From DATBJG01 sp963790545 (GTDB taxonomy: Bacteria; Acidobacteriota; Vicinamibacteria; Vicinamibacterales; JAMQPK01): a DNA stretch of 64,000 bases. The stretch covers positions 248,001 through 312,000 of the forward strand of contig CAWBPA010000024.1 of assembly GCA_963790545.1 (NCBI GenBank), written 5' to 3'. The notes beneath the pieces are model-generated. The model did not search any database, was not told where the DNA came from, and saw nothing but the letters and a program-made list of their open reading frames with translations. How positions within the stretch are numbered: position 1 is the first letter of the stretch; every line of letters begins with the position of its first letter. This document shows, one piece after another, positions 17,011 to 26,900 of the stretch. The translations under genes and the position numbers were made by a program.

Positions 17011-18875
17011 TTACCGCCCGGTGCCGGTCTTCTGTTGAATCGCCGAATCGCGTTCCTGACGCGGGCGAACGGCGCTTTCCTTTGGCGGAGGGTTGTTGTC
17101 CGCGCCAACAGGTTCGACGAGGCCTCCCGCCAGCTCAGGCTCGTCACTCGGCCGTGGCTCGAGAAGCTGCAGCGCGTAGAGGTTCGCGTACACGCCGCCT
17201 CGCGCCAGGAGATCGTCGTGCCGCCCGACTTCGGACACCCGGCCCTTGTCGAGCACGATGATGGCGTCAGCTCGACGAATGGTCGTCAGCCGATGGGCGA
17301 TGACAAACGATGTCCGGTTGAAGAGCAAAGTCGTCAGCGCATCCTGCACGAGGCGTTCAGATTCCGAGTCGAGCGACGACGTGGCTTCGTCGAGAATCAG
17401 GATGGGCGCGTTCTTGAGCAGCGCTCGCGCGATCGCGAGCCGCTGGCGCTGACCGCCAGACAGACGCTGTCCTCGCTCGCCAATCCGCGCGTCGTAACCA
17501 TGGGGCAGGGCCGCGATGAACTCGTGCGCATGAGCCGCTCGGGCGGCGGCCTCGATCTCCTGCCGGTTGGCGCGCACATGTCCGTAAGCGATGTTGTTTG
17601 CAATCGAGTCGTCGAACAAGAGCGTCTCCTGCGTCACAATCCCGACCTGGGCGCGGAGTGACGCGAGCGAGACATCGCGGATATCGTGACCGTCGATCAG
17701 AATGGTGCCCCTGGTGACATCGAAAAAACGCGGCAGAAGGTTGACGAGCGTTGTTTTGCCGGCCCCGCTGCGCCCGACGATGGCAACCATTTCACCGGCT
17801 TTGACCTCGAACGACACGCCCTTGAGAATCGATCGGGGCCGCGACTCTTCGTATGCAAAGGTCACGTCGCGGAAGACGATGGAGTCAGTCAGGGGGGAAG
17901 AGGCGGCGCGCCGGGCCGTTCGGGGACCTCGCTGTGCGTATCCAGCAGCTCGAAGATGCGTTCGGACGCCGCGATTGCCTGCTGGAGGTTCGCGTTGACC
18001 CGGCTCAGCTTCTTGATCGGACCGTACATCAGGAACAACGCGCCCAGGAACAGCGTGAACTCGCCGGCCGTCAGTTGACCCAGTGCGATCGCGCGGCTGC
18101 CGTACCACAACGCTCCCACCATGCCGAGCGCACCCAGAAGCTCCATCGTTGGCGGAAGCACCGACATGATGGAGGTGACCTTCATGTTCGTCCGGTACAA
18201 CTGGAACAGCGCACGGCCGAACTTCTCGCTTTCGCGTCCCTCGGCACCGAACGCTTTGACGATTCGATGAGAATTGAACGCTTCAGCTCCGACGTGCGAG
18301 ACGCGCTCGAGCTGCTCCTGACTCCGGCGTGTGGTCTTGCGCACGCGCCGACCGAGTCGGACGAGCGGATACACGACGAGGGGCGCGCCCGTGAGGCAGA
18401 CGAGCGCCAGCCGAGCGTCGTAGTAGAAGAGCAACGCCAGGTAACCCGTGATGGCCAGCGACTCGCGCAGGAGATCGCCAATGGTCTCCGACACGGCCCG
18501 CTGGACCTGCGCCACGTCGTTGGTCACGCGCGACAGCAGCTGGCCCGTCGAGTGGCGCGCAAAAAACGCCGCCGATTGGTCGAGAATGTGACGATACAAC
18601 GCCGTGCGCACATCCATCACGACCCGCTGGCCGACATCCGCCATGTAGTAGTCGGAGAGATACCCTCCGATCCCCTTCAGGACGTACGCGCCAAGGATCG
18701 CGAGAGACGTGTACAAGAGGAGCTCTCGCTTGGGCAGGACCTGGTCGAAAATCGGCTTGATCAGCGATGCGAGATACATCGACCCGCCGGCATACACCAG
18801 CATGGCCGCAATGGCCCACACCAGTCGCGTCCGGTAGGGAGTCGCATAACGAAGCAGGCGCTGAAAGGCGTTCAC
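17011..18875 (-). CDS. MsbA-type ABC exporter, with one frameshift at a C-run
   Basis: A fused half-transporter (~620 residues). The membrane domain with six spans runs from NAFQRLLRYATPYRTRLVW to ~residue 320. The ATPase has Walker A GRSGAGKTT, signature LSGGQRQRLAIARAL, Walker B ILILDEATSSLD and the switch histidine in FVIAHRLTT. Such exporters flip lipid A, lipid-linked glycans or drugs. The frame breaks at 17893-17898, a run of six G on the plus strand (CCCCCC in the gene); one more C joins PPLPP to LTDSIVFRDVTFAYE. GTG 18875 overlaps the glycosyltransferase stop (GTGA), so it was chosen and implies coupling. Placement in the polysaccharide locus suggests a glycolipid substrate. Confidence 0.85.
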
Positions 18876-19561
18876 TCGATGAATCGGTACTTCAGGAGGA
18901 TCCAGAGCGCAACCACGCCGTCGCGCCATGTAATCTTCTTGCCTTCGTCATAGCCCCGCCCATCGTAGGTAATGGGCACTTCGTAGACGCGGTATTTCCG
19001 CTTGAAGATCTTTGCTGTAATCTCCGGCTCGATCCCAAAACCGTTCGACTGCAGCGCGAACGATCGGAGCACGCTGACCCGCATCACCTTATAGCAGGTC
19101 TCCATGTCCGTCAGCATGGTGTTGTAGAGGACGTTCGCGACCAGTGTCAGGACCCGGTTGCCCAGATAGTGAGTAAAGAGAAACACCCGGTGCCGGCCAA
19201 GAAACCGCGACCCGTACACGACATCGGCCCGGCCATCACAAATGAGCTCGATGAGCAGTGGGAAATCTTCCGGCGAATACTCGAGGTCCGCATCCTGGAC
19301 GAGGACGATGTCTCCGGACACCCGTTCAAACCCGCGACGGAGAGCGGCCCCCTTGCCCTGGTTGCGCTCCTGCAGCAGGAGTTCGAAGCCAAACCGCTGC
19401 TGGAGATCGTTCAGAACGTCGCGCGTGCCGTCGGTCGATCGATCGTCGACCACGATGAGCTGAATCCGCAACGGGACCGCCAGAACGCGCGTGACGATCT
19501 CTTCAACCGTCGCCCGCTCGTTGTAGACCGGCATGACGACCGAGATGAGCGGGTCGGTCAT
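18872..19561 (-). CDS. GT2 glycosyltransferase (dolichyl/polyprenyl-phosphate sugar synthase-like)
   Basis: 229 residues with a GT-A fold: ISVVMPVYNERATVEEIV at the N-terminus, VVDDRSTDGT, NQGKGAALRRGFE and the DXD-type QDADLEYSPED. It ends without added membrane helices, so it resembles DPM1-like enzymes that charge a polyprenyl phosphate with a single sugar. It lies between ugd and the ABC exporter, all on the minus strand, with a 4-base overlap to the exporter start. The donor sugar cannot be read from sequence. Confidence 0.88.
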   Translation of the reverse strand: MTDPLISVVMPVYNERATVEEIVTRVLAVPLRIQLIVVDDRSTDGTRDVLNDLQQRFGFELLLQERNQGKGAALRRGFERVSGDIVLVQDADLEYSPEDFPLLIELICDGRADVVYGSRFLGRHRVFLFTHYLGNRVLTLVANVLYNTMLTDMETCYKVMRVSVLRSFALQSNGFGIEPEITAKIFKRKYRVYEVPITYDGRGYDEGKKITWRDGVVALWILLKYRFIE

Positions 19562-19590
19562 AACGCCGCGCGTGCCCCGTGCCCCGCCGC

Positions 19591-20919
19591 TCAGGTGGCG
19601 CCCCCGGGACGGCCGACCGCCTCAGGGCGGCCGACCGAGACGTAGGTAAAGCCCAAGGCCTTCATCTGAGCCGGCTTGTAGAGGTTCCGGCCATCGAAGA
19701 TGATCGGCGAACGCATCAACTTGCGCATGCGATCGAAGTCCGGCTCCCGGAACTCGTTCCACTCGGTGATGATCGCCAGTGCGTCCGCGCCCTTCAGCGC
19801 ATCGTAGGCCTTGTCGGCCAGCTGAATGCGGCTGCCAAAAATTCCGCGCGCGACACGTTCAGCCTCCGGGTCGAACGCCTGGACCTTCGCACCAAGCGTC
19901 AACAGTCGATTGATTACGGTGATCGCGGGCGCCTCGCGCATGTCGTCGGTGCGCGGCTTGAACGCGAGACCCCAGACCGCCAGGGTTTTTCCCTTGAGTG
20001 GGCGAAGACGCCGCTCGATTTGATCCACGAACCGGACTCGCTGGTCCCGGTTGACCTGCTCGACCGCCTTGAGAATTTGAAAGTCGTACCCTTTGTCCTG
20101 AGCAAACCTCCCAAGCGCAGCCACATCCTTGGGAAAGCAACTCCCGCCATAACCGATCCCTGGGAAGAGAAAGGACGACCCAATCCGTCGATCGGCTCCG
20201 ATCGCCCTCCGCACCTGATCGACGTCACCGCCACAGACTTCGCAGACGTTCGCGATTTCGTTCATGAACGAGATGCGGGTGGCCAGAATCGCATTGGCCG
20301 CGTACTTCGTCATTTCCGCGCTGGCGCAATCCATGACGAGAATCGGTGCACCCGTGCGCGTAAATGGCGCGTACAGCTCCATCATGAGGTCGGCGGCACG
20401 CGGATCTTCGACGCCAACCACCACGCGATCCGGTTTCAGGAAATCCTCGACGGCCGCACCCTGCTTGAGAAACTCCGGATTGCTCACGACGCTGAACGGG
20501 TGCGTCGTTTCCCGGCGAATGATCTCACGCACCTTCGCTGCCGTGCCCACGGGGACGGTGCTCTTGTCCACCACGACCGTGTAGCCTTTCATCGCACGGG
20601 CGATGTCGCGGGCAACGGCGACAACATGCTGCAGGTCGGCTGCGCCATCCTCGTCCTGGGGCGTGGCGACGGCAATGAACACAATCGTCGAAGCGCGGAC
20701 GGCGCGCGGCAGGACTGTCGTGAAGGTGAGCCGCTTCTCGCTCTGGTTGCGTCGTACCAGCTCTTCGAGCCCCGGCTCATAGATTGGCATCACCCCGCGG
20801 CGAAGCGACCGAATTTTTGCCGCGTTCGAGTCGACACAGATCACGTCGTTGCCCGTCTCGGCGAGGCAAGCTCCGACAACCAGGCCGACATAGCCCGTTC
20901 CAATGACACCGATTTTCAT
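19591..20919 (-). CDS. ugd: UDP-glucose 6-dehydrogenase
   Basis: 442 residues, NAD-dependent, converting UDP-glucose to UDP-glucuronate in two oxidations. Visible are the N-terminal Rossmann motif GTGYVGL, the STVPVGT loop, NPEFLKQGAAVEDF, Lys205 in MTKYAANA, and the catalytic Cys261 in GYGGSCFPKD. The C-terminal UDP-binding domain has WGLAFKPRTDDMREAP. The product would feed the UDP-glucuronate decarboxylase at 29.5 kb. A promoter with a palindrome over its start site lies upstream (20965-21015). The ribosome site is only GGAGC-like. Confidence 0.95.
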   Translation of the reverse strand: MKIGVIGTGYVGLVVGACLAETGNDVICVDSNAAKIRSLRRGVMPIYEPGLEELVRRNQSEKRLTFTTVLPRAVRASTIVFIAVATPQDEDGAADLQHVVAVARDIARAMKGYTVVVDKSTVPVGTAAKVREIIRRETTHPFSVVSNPEFLKQGAAVEDFLKPDRVVVGVEDPRAADLMMELYAPFTRTGAPILVMDCASAEMTKYAANAILATRISFMNEIANVCEVCGGDVDQVRRAIGADRRIGSSFLFPGIGYGGSCFPKDVAALGRFAQDKGYDFQILKAVEQVNRDQRVRFVDQIERRLRPLKGKTLAVWGLAFKPRTDDMREAPAITVINRLLTLGAKVQAFDPEAERVARGIFGSRIQLADKAYDALKGADALAIITEWNEFREPDFDRMRKLMRSPIIFDGRNLYKPAQMKALGFTYVSVGRPEAVGRPGGAT

Positions 20920-20964
20920 GCGCTCTGCTCCGGGTTCCGGGGACTGTCGGAAGCGTCCCGCCCA

Positions 20965-20987
20965 GTCCTGCGGTCCGACCGCAGGAC
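20965..20987. promoter_or_regulatory. Palindromic candidate operator at the ugd promoter
   Basis: A perfect 9-bp inverted repeat, GTCCTGCGG with CCGCAGGAC, spaced by TCCGA. It overlaps the proposed -10 end and transcription start of ugd in the divergent gap between ugd and the first plus-strand glycosyltransferase, a position suited to repression. It could instead be an mRNA hairpin. Confidence 0.5.
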
Positions 20988-21015
20988 CTTAACATAACGA
21001 GTACCGACCTGTCAA
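20986..21015 (-). promoter_or_regulatory. Candidate sigma-70 promoter for ugd
   Basis: Read on the minus strand: TTGACA (21015-21010), an 18-base spacer and TAAGGT (20991-20986). The -35 is perfect and the -10 keeps the TA...T pattern. The predicted start near 20978 falls in the palindrome, leaving a leader of about 60 bases. Confidence 0.5.
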
Positions 21016-21034
21016 CTTATTGAATAACAAGGAG

Positions 21035-21063
21035 TTGCGGCTCATCATCATCCACGATAGCAT
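21035..21063 (+). promoter_or_regulatory. Weak candidate promoter for the plus-strand glycan genes
   Basis: TTGCGG (21035-21040), a 17-base spacer and TAGCAT (21058-21063) just before the ATG at 21075. The match is partial, and the predicted leader would be very short or absent. Confidence 0.3.
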
Positions 21064-21074
21064 GTGTCTCCGGT

Positions 21075-22200
21075 ATGCGGATCCTATTAGACTATCGGCC
21101 GGCGCTTCGAGCCCGGACCGGGGTCGGCGAATATCTGCATCAGCTGGCACGGCACCTCGCCACGGGAAAATTTGGCGACTCGCTCACGCTCTTTACGAGC
21201 TCCTGGAAGGACCGGCCCGATCCAAATCTTCGGCGAGACTGCCCGGGCGTGCGTATCTCCGACCATCGCATTCCTGTCCGGCTGCTGAACCTCGCGTGGC
21301 ACAACCTCGAATGGCCGCCCGTCGAGTTGCTGGGCACCGGCGACCAGGACGTGGTGTGTTCGGCGCATCCGCTGCTCACCCCGACGCGGCGCGCGGCGCA
21401 GGTGGTCACCATTCACGACATCGATTTCCTGAATCATCCCGAACGAACGCAGGCGGAGATTCGACGTGACTACCCCCGTCTGGTCGGTGATCATGCCCGC
21501 CGCGCGGATCGTATCATCGTGTCGTCGCACTACACCGCCGCGGAACTTGGACACACCCTCGGTATTGAGAAAGAGCGGATCCGTGTCTGTCCGCCCGGGG
21601 CGCCACGCATGGCATGACGCGCCGCGGGCGTGCACACCTGAAAGCGGCTATCTCTTGTTCATGGGAACGCTGGAGCCCCGTAAGAATGTCGGACTGCTCC
21701 TGGCCGCCTACGGACGGCTCTTGTCGCGTCGTCCCGACATGCCGAAACTGGTGCTGGCCGGTGGCGCGACACCCGAGGCACGCCCGTGGCTCGACGCGAT
21801 AGCACAGCCGCCACTGGCGGGACATGTCGAACACATTGGCTATGTTTCGGAACTCGACCGTCAGCGTGTGTATTGCGGTGCGCGCGTCCTCGTCCTGCCC
21901 TCGTGGAACGAAGGGTTTGGCATCACGGCGCTCGAGGCCATGTCGCTCGGAATACCGGTGGTGACAAGCGATCGCGGTGCCCTGCCGGAGGTGGTCGGCG
22001 ATGCGGGTCTGTTGATGTCCCCGGACTCTGAAGACTCACTGGTATCAGCGCTCGATCAGCTGTTGTCAAACGGCTGGCTGGCAGATGCGCTTTCCGCGCG
22101 CGGGCGCGAGCGAGCGACGCGGTTCAACTGGCCATCCACGGCAGCTCTTGTTCGTGCGGCGTTCGAGGAGGCCGCCCACGTCCGTGCTCATCGGAATTGA
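21075..22200 (+). CDS. GT4-type glycosyltransferase, one frameshift near 21600
   Basis: A GT-B enzyme of ~375 residues. The N-terminal half (MRILLDYRPALRARTGVGEYLHQL, VVTIHDIDFLNHP, RIIVSSHYTAAEL) is the acceptor domain. The C-terminal half (LLFMGTLEPRKNVGLLLAAY, EGFGITALEAMSLGIPVV, GDAGLLMSP) binds the nucleotide sugar. The frame changes near 21597-21605: VCPPGAP in one frame joins AWHDAPRA in the next if one C is dropped. It opens the plus-strand polysaccharide operon; the next gene overlaps its end by 17 bases. Confidence 0.85.
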
Positions 22201-23284
22201 CGCAAGAGAGATTTGCGGCAAGCCCACCGGCGTCGGACGGTACCTGAACGCGCTGCTCTCCGAATGGGCCGAGATGCCGGCTGCCCGAAATCACCGGTTC
22301 GTGCTGTTTGCCCCGGAAGCTCCTCAAGCATATCGCCGTCGCCGCCATTCGAGCTGCAACTCGTTGCTGGCAATGGGGGTACCGCGTGGGAACAGGGGGC
22401 CCTCGCACGCGCTGTGAACCGGACGAGGCCGACGGTGTTCTTCGCTCCCGCGTACTCCGCTCCCCTTCGAGTTTCCGCGCCCATCGTCCTTTCTATGCAC
22501 GACGTGTCGTTTGCGGCTCATCCGGAATGGTTCCGGTGGCGAGAGCGCGTCCGACGCAATTGGCTCGCGCGGCGATGCGCGCGGAAAGCCCGGGTCGTGC
22601 TGACGCTGTCGGAGCATTCACAGCGTGAAATCGTCGAGCGTTTGGGCGTCTCTTCTGGCCGCATCCGGGTCATCCCGCTCGGGGTCCGGCTTCCGGTGCC
22701 GTCAAGCCCCTCCGAGAATGCTCCTCCCCGCGAGGCGCTGATTCTTTTTGTCGGGTCCATCTTCAATCGGCGGCACCTCCCCGATTTGATTCGCGCGTTT
22801 GCGCAAATCGCGCATGAGCATCCGGAGGTGCAGCTCGAGATTGTTGGCGAGAACCGGACGTATCCACACCAGGATCTGAGCCGCCTGGTCAGCGGTCTCG
22901 AGCTCCACCAGCGAGTACGCCTCCGATCGTATGAACCCGACCATGTGCGTCGCGGAGCTCTACCGACGCGCCGGTGTCTTTGCCTTCTTGTCGGAATACG
23001 AAGGGTTTGGCCTGCCGCCACTCGAAGCGCTCGCATCCGGTATTCCGGTCGTGCTCACCGACACCGCGGTCGCGCGCGAGGTCTTTGGCGATGCCGCGCG
23101 CTATGTTCCTGGCGGAGATATTGACGCCACGGCTGATGCTCTCAATCAGCTGCTGTTCGAGCCAGCGTGCCGTGCAGACCTGCTGGCTCGAGCACCGACG
23201 GTGCTCGCTCGCTACTCCTGGCATCAGGCAGCCCGAGAGACGCTCGCAGCGCTGGAGGAAGCCGGCACGTCAGGGAGAACCTGA
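22184..23284 (+). CDS. GT4-type glycosyltransferase, two apparent frameshifts
   Basis: A second GT-B glycosyltransferase of ~365 residues, starting GTG 22184 (VLIGIDAREICGKPTGVGRYL). After a frame change near 22325-22345 it continues with PTVFFAPAYSAPL, IVLSMHDVSF and ARVVLTLSEHS, then LILFVGSIFNRRHLPDLIRAF. A second change near 22940 precedes ELYRRAGVFAFLSEYEGFG and LPPLEALASGIPVVLTDT. It resembles the preceding gene and the one at 25788, so the three may add sugars in sequence. The acceptor and donor are unknown. A short-word repeat follows directly. Confidence 0.82.
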
Positions 23285-23288
23285 AAGC

Positions 23289-23401
23289 TGGTGAACATTC
23301 TCAACGCCGAGGACGCCGAGGTCGCGGAGCGCGCAAAGAACTCCTTGGATAAAGATCCTTTGCGGCCTCCGCGGACACTGCGACCTCCGCGTCGAACTCC
23401 A
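23289..23401. repeat. Imperfect inverted repeat related to 14031-14145
   Basis: The left arm holds ctcaacgccgaggacgccg and aggtcgcggag; the right arm holds the complementary ctttgcggcctccgcgg and gcgacctccgcgtcga. It separates two glycosyltransferase genes of the same strand. The shared words show it belongs to the same family as the element before coaBC. Confidence 0.65.
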
Positions 23402-23409
23402 GGCCCAGA

Positions 23410-24275
23410 ATGAACACTGAGAACTCCTTGACCGACCTCACCATCATCATCGTGAACCACAATACGCGCAGCGATCTCGATCGCTGCCTGCGCTCGCTTC
23501 ACGATGCGCCGCCGCACGTACCGCATCAGATTGTCGTGGTGGACAACGGGTCCACGGATGGCAGCGCCGAGCTCGTTCGACGATCCTGGCCAGCGGTGCG
23601 GCTCATGGAGGCTGGTGGCAATCACGGCTTTGCGCGCGCGAACAACCTTGCCATTCGCGCGACGACGAGCGACCTGGTTTTGCTGCTCAACAGTGACACC
23701 GTCGTCCCGCCCGGAGCCATCGATCGCCTGGTGGACGAGCTACGGACGGATCCGGAAACTGCCGCGATTGGCCCGCGCATCGTGGACGGGCAGGCGCGAG
23801 CCGAACTCTCGTTCGGCAGCGCAACCGGTCCCTGGCCCGATTTCCAACAGAAGATTGCTCGACGGCTCGCGGCGCGTGGCGTCGGGCTCGGCGCTCGAGC
23901 TGGATCGATCGTGAGACCCGCCAACCGAAACGCGTGGCCTGGGTGACCGGCGCGTGCCTGCTCGTCAGACGAGCGGACGCCGAGTCGGCGGGTCTGCTGG
24001 ACGAGCGCTATTTCATGTATTGCGAAGATATGGACTTCTGCACGGCACTGCGCGCCAGGGGGCGATACGTGCGGTTCTCGCCATCTGCCGAGATCGTTCA
24101 CTTTCGCGGTCGATCCGTGGCCACCACACCCACGACAGCTGCGGCCGCATACCGGAGCAGCCAGGTGCTGTTCTATCAGAAGCACCACCCTCGGTGGCTG
24201 CCGTGGCTCAAGATGTACCTGCGCTTCCAAGGCAAGCTACCCCCAGAATCGGCCGATAAGAAAGGAAATGTCTGA
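23410..24275 (+). CDS. GT2 rhamnosyltransferase-like glycosyltransferase, one frameshift near 23905
   Basis: About 288 residues. It has a GT-A start, TDLTIIIVNHNTRSDLDRCL, then VVVDNGSTDGSAEL, NHGFARANNLAIR and LLLNSDTVVPPGAI. After the frame change comes AWVTGACLLVRRAD, the family's LDERYFMYCEDMDFC motif and the DPxHFRG-like VHFRGRSV. The pattern is that of WbbL/RfbN-like rhamnosyltransferases, though the sugar is not certain. The break lies around 23900-23912; the alternate frame gives DRETRQPKRVAWVTG. Its stop overlaps the start of the protease gene. Confidence 0.82.
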
Positions 24276-25669
24276 CCAGGCCCACTCGTGGAGCTGTCCG
24301 GCCTGCGACCGTCGAGTGCCCGGACGCCTGGCCACGTGCCGATGCGGATACGAGCGGAATCCATCAGAGAGCCGGCTGGACCGATGCTGAAGAGTCGACC
24401 GCCCAGGGCGGTTCGACGTTCACCCCCGCACGCATCATCATTGTCGTCCTGTTCGTCGTTGGTCTCGCCGGTCTCACGGCATCGCGCATGTTTCGCACGA
24501 CGAGCGACGTGCCTGCTAGCGAACCCTTGAGCCTCGACACCTCGACGCCGGCCACGACGGTTGTGGAGACGCAACCCACGACGACGGAGACGCCTGCGAG
24601 CGCGATTCCGGTGCCGAGCCCGAGCGCATTTGCGCCAGCTTCGCCGGCGCCGGCGGTGGACCGAACGCTAGACACGCCCGGATCCCTCGAAGACGTGATC
24701 AGCCGTGCCGCCCCGGCCGTGGTCTCAATCGAGACGCGTGACGGGCGCGGCAGCGGATTCTTCGTCGGCCCCGGCGTCCTCGTCACCAACAACCACGTGG
24801 TGGGCACGAATGCATCGGTCACCGTGCGTCTCTCGTCGGGAAGCACCGCGCAAGGTCGCGTCGAGCGGACTTCGCCGGAAGCCGACCTCGCGGTAGTCCG
24901 TCTGTCCGATGCTGCGCCGGCGCAACCAGTCCTGCCACTGGGATCCGCGGACGAAGTGCGCGTCGGGCAAGAAGTGATTGCCATCGGCCTGGCCATGGGT
25001 CAATTCCAGGGCACCGTTACACGCGGCATCATCAGTGCCGTGCGACGGACAGGACCAGGCTCGAACATCGTGCTGCTACAGACCGACGCCGCCATCAATC
25101 CAGGCAACAGCGGCGGTCCACTCATCAATCGTCAGGGACGGGTCATTGGCATCACGACGCTGAAGGTCTCAGGAGCCGCCGAATCAATCGGGTTCGCCGT
25201 CGCGGCCGATCATGCGCGGGCTTTCCTCGCGGGCAACAGCTCGCAGTCGCCGACGGTCCCATCCGGGGCGACAGCGGCTCCGCCGCTTGCACCCGCCTTC
25301 ACGCAGAAATCTCAGGTCGACATCATGCGCGAGCAGGGACTTCAGGCATTCGAGCAATCGCTGAAGACGGTCGCCACGCGCGCCTCGCAGATTGACAACT
25401 ACTGGATGCAGGTCAAGCGCGAATGCGGCGGCCGCATTACGGGGGTATACGACCGCGAGTGGTTCGCGCTCTTTGAGAACCGGCTCACGGTGACCAGCAC
25501 CGAACCGGGATGTCTCTCGGCCCTCAACTCCATACGAGACGCGGCCGGAGAAGTCCGAACGGCCCTGGTCACGCTCCACGAGAATGCGCGACGCGCGTCG
25601 GTCTATCCCGGCGATCTCCGACAGATCCGCGCAAAGTTCGATCTGGACTGGACCGGCTGGGAACGGTAG
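24268..25669 (+). CDS. Zinc-ribbon, membrane-anchored trypsin-like (HtrA-type) protease, one frameshift near 24370
   Basis: ATG 24268 follows AAAGGA and overlaps the previous stop. Residues ~8-30 are a zinc ribbon (SCPACDRRVPG...CRCGYE). After a frame change near 24365-24380 comes a membrane helix (IIIVVLFVVGLAGLTA). A Thr/Pro/Ala-rich linker leads to an S1C protease with His in TNNHVVG, Asp in EADLAVVRL and Ser in NPGNSGGPL. No PDZ domain follows. Instead a ~150-residue helical domain with two cysteines (KRECGGR, EPGCLSA) and a WTGWER end is present, which I do not recognise. The order implies a cytosolic zinc ribbon and a periplasmic protease. It sits inside the polysaccharide operon. Confidence 0.8.
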
Positions 25670-25670
25670 A

Positions 25671-25775
25671 CAAGTCTGAAGTCTGAAGGCTCAAGTCTCA
25701 AGCAAGTACCAGGTCCTCCTGCCACCTCCCACTTGGTACTTAACTTGAGACTTGAGACTTCAGACTTCAGACTTG
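25671..25775. repeat. Strong 41-bp inverted repeat of CAAGTCT/GAAGTCT words
   Basis: The left arm (25671-25711) and the complement of the right arm (25734-25775) agree at nearly every base, with a 22-base centre. Both are built from aagtctga and aagtctca words. It separates the protease gene from the next glycosyltransferase and would form a very stable hairpin. Confidence 0.85.
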
Positions 25776-25787
25776 TTATGCTGAGTC

Positions 25788-26900
25788 GTGCGCGTCGCGA
25801 TTGACACCCGCAAACTGCACGATTTCGGGATCGGCACCTACATCAGGAACCTCCTGCGCCACCTCGCGCGACTCGATCGCACGAACGAGTACATCCTGCT
25901 GTGCCGGCCCGACGACTGCCAGACAATTCGCGCCCTCGGCGCCAACTTCCGTCCCGTCATCGATCGTTCGGGTCATTATTCGATCAGGGAACAAGTCTCA
26001 CTGCCGCTCGCAGTAGCCCGCGAAAAGGTCGACGTCTTTCACGCCCCGCACTACGTGTTGCCGACACTGATCCCTGCGCGAAGCGTGGTGACGATCCACG
26101 ATTGCATTCATCTCATGTTCCCCCAATATCTCCCGTACCGCCTGGCGCAGGCGTACGCGCGGGCCGTGATGTACTCGGCCACCTCCCGGGCGAGCCGAAT
26201 CCTCACCGTCTCTGAGAGTTCCAAGCGGGACATCCTGCGCTTTTGTTCGGTGAGCCCGGAAAAGATCACGGTGATCTACAACGCCATCGACGAGCGGTTC
26301 CGGATTGCGCCCACGGAAGAGGCGATGACCCGCGTGCGCGAACGCTATCAGCTGGAGGATCCGTTCGTGCTGTACGTGGGGAACGTCAAGCCCCACAAGA
26401 ACGTCGAGCGCCTCATCGAGGCATTCGCGCTGGTGCGGGAGCAACGGTCCGACGGCCTGAAACTGATGATTATCGGGGATGAAATCTCGAAGCATCAGAT
26501 GTTGAGACGCGCGGTTCACACACACAAGCTGCACAAACACGTCCGATTTCTGGGTTTCGTTCCCGAAGTGACGTTATCGGTGCTGTACCGGCTCGCCGGC
26601 GTCTTCGTGTTCCCGTCGCTGTACCAGGGCTTCGGGCTTCCCCCGCTCGAGGCCATGGCCTGCGGAGCACCGGTGATCACATCGAAGGTGTCCTCGCTCC
26701 CCGAGGTCGTGGGTGACGCGGCTCTCCTGGTCGATCCACACAACTCAGAAGAAATTGCGGCCGCCATCTGCAACGTGCTCTCCGATGCGGCACTGGCCGC
26801 CGATCTCCGGGCCAAGGGTTTCACGCGAGCCCAGGCATTCTCGTGGCCCCGGTCGGTCACGCGCACGTTGGAAATCTACCGGGAGGTCGCGAATTCGTGA
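25788..26900 (+). CDS. GT4-type glycosyltransferase
   Basis: 370 residues, intact GT-B fold. It shows MRVAIDTRKLHDFGIGTYIRN, VFHAPHYVLP, VVTIHDCIHLMFP, RILTVSESSKRDI, LYVGNVKPHKNVERLIEAF and the donor-site SLYQGFGLPPLEAMACGAPV. It starts with GTG 25788, directly after the inverted repeat, without a clear ribosome site. The next gene begins in its stop codon (GTGA), so the two are translationally coupled. It is close in design to the two damaged glycosyltransferases at 21.1 and 22.2 kb. Confidence 0.92.
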   Translation: MRVAIDTRKLHDFGIGTYIRNLLRHLARLDRTNEYILLCRPDDCQTIRALGANFRPVIDRSGHYSIREQVSLPLAVAREKVDVFHAPHYVLPTLIPARSVVTIHDCIHLMFPQYLPYRLAQAYARAVMYSATSRASRILTVSESSKRDILRFCSVSPEKITVIYNAIDERFRIAPTEEAMTRVRERYQLEDPFVLYVGNVKPHKNVERLIEAFALVREQRSDGLKLMIIGDEISKHQMLRRAVHTHKLHKHVRFLGFVPEVTLSVLYRLAGVFVFPSLYQGFGLPPLEAMACGAPVITSKVSSLPEVVGDAALLVDPHNSEEIAAAICNVLSDAALAADLRAKGFTRAQAFSWPRSVTRTLEIYREVANS

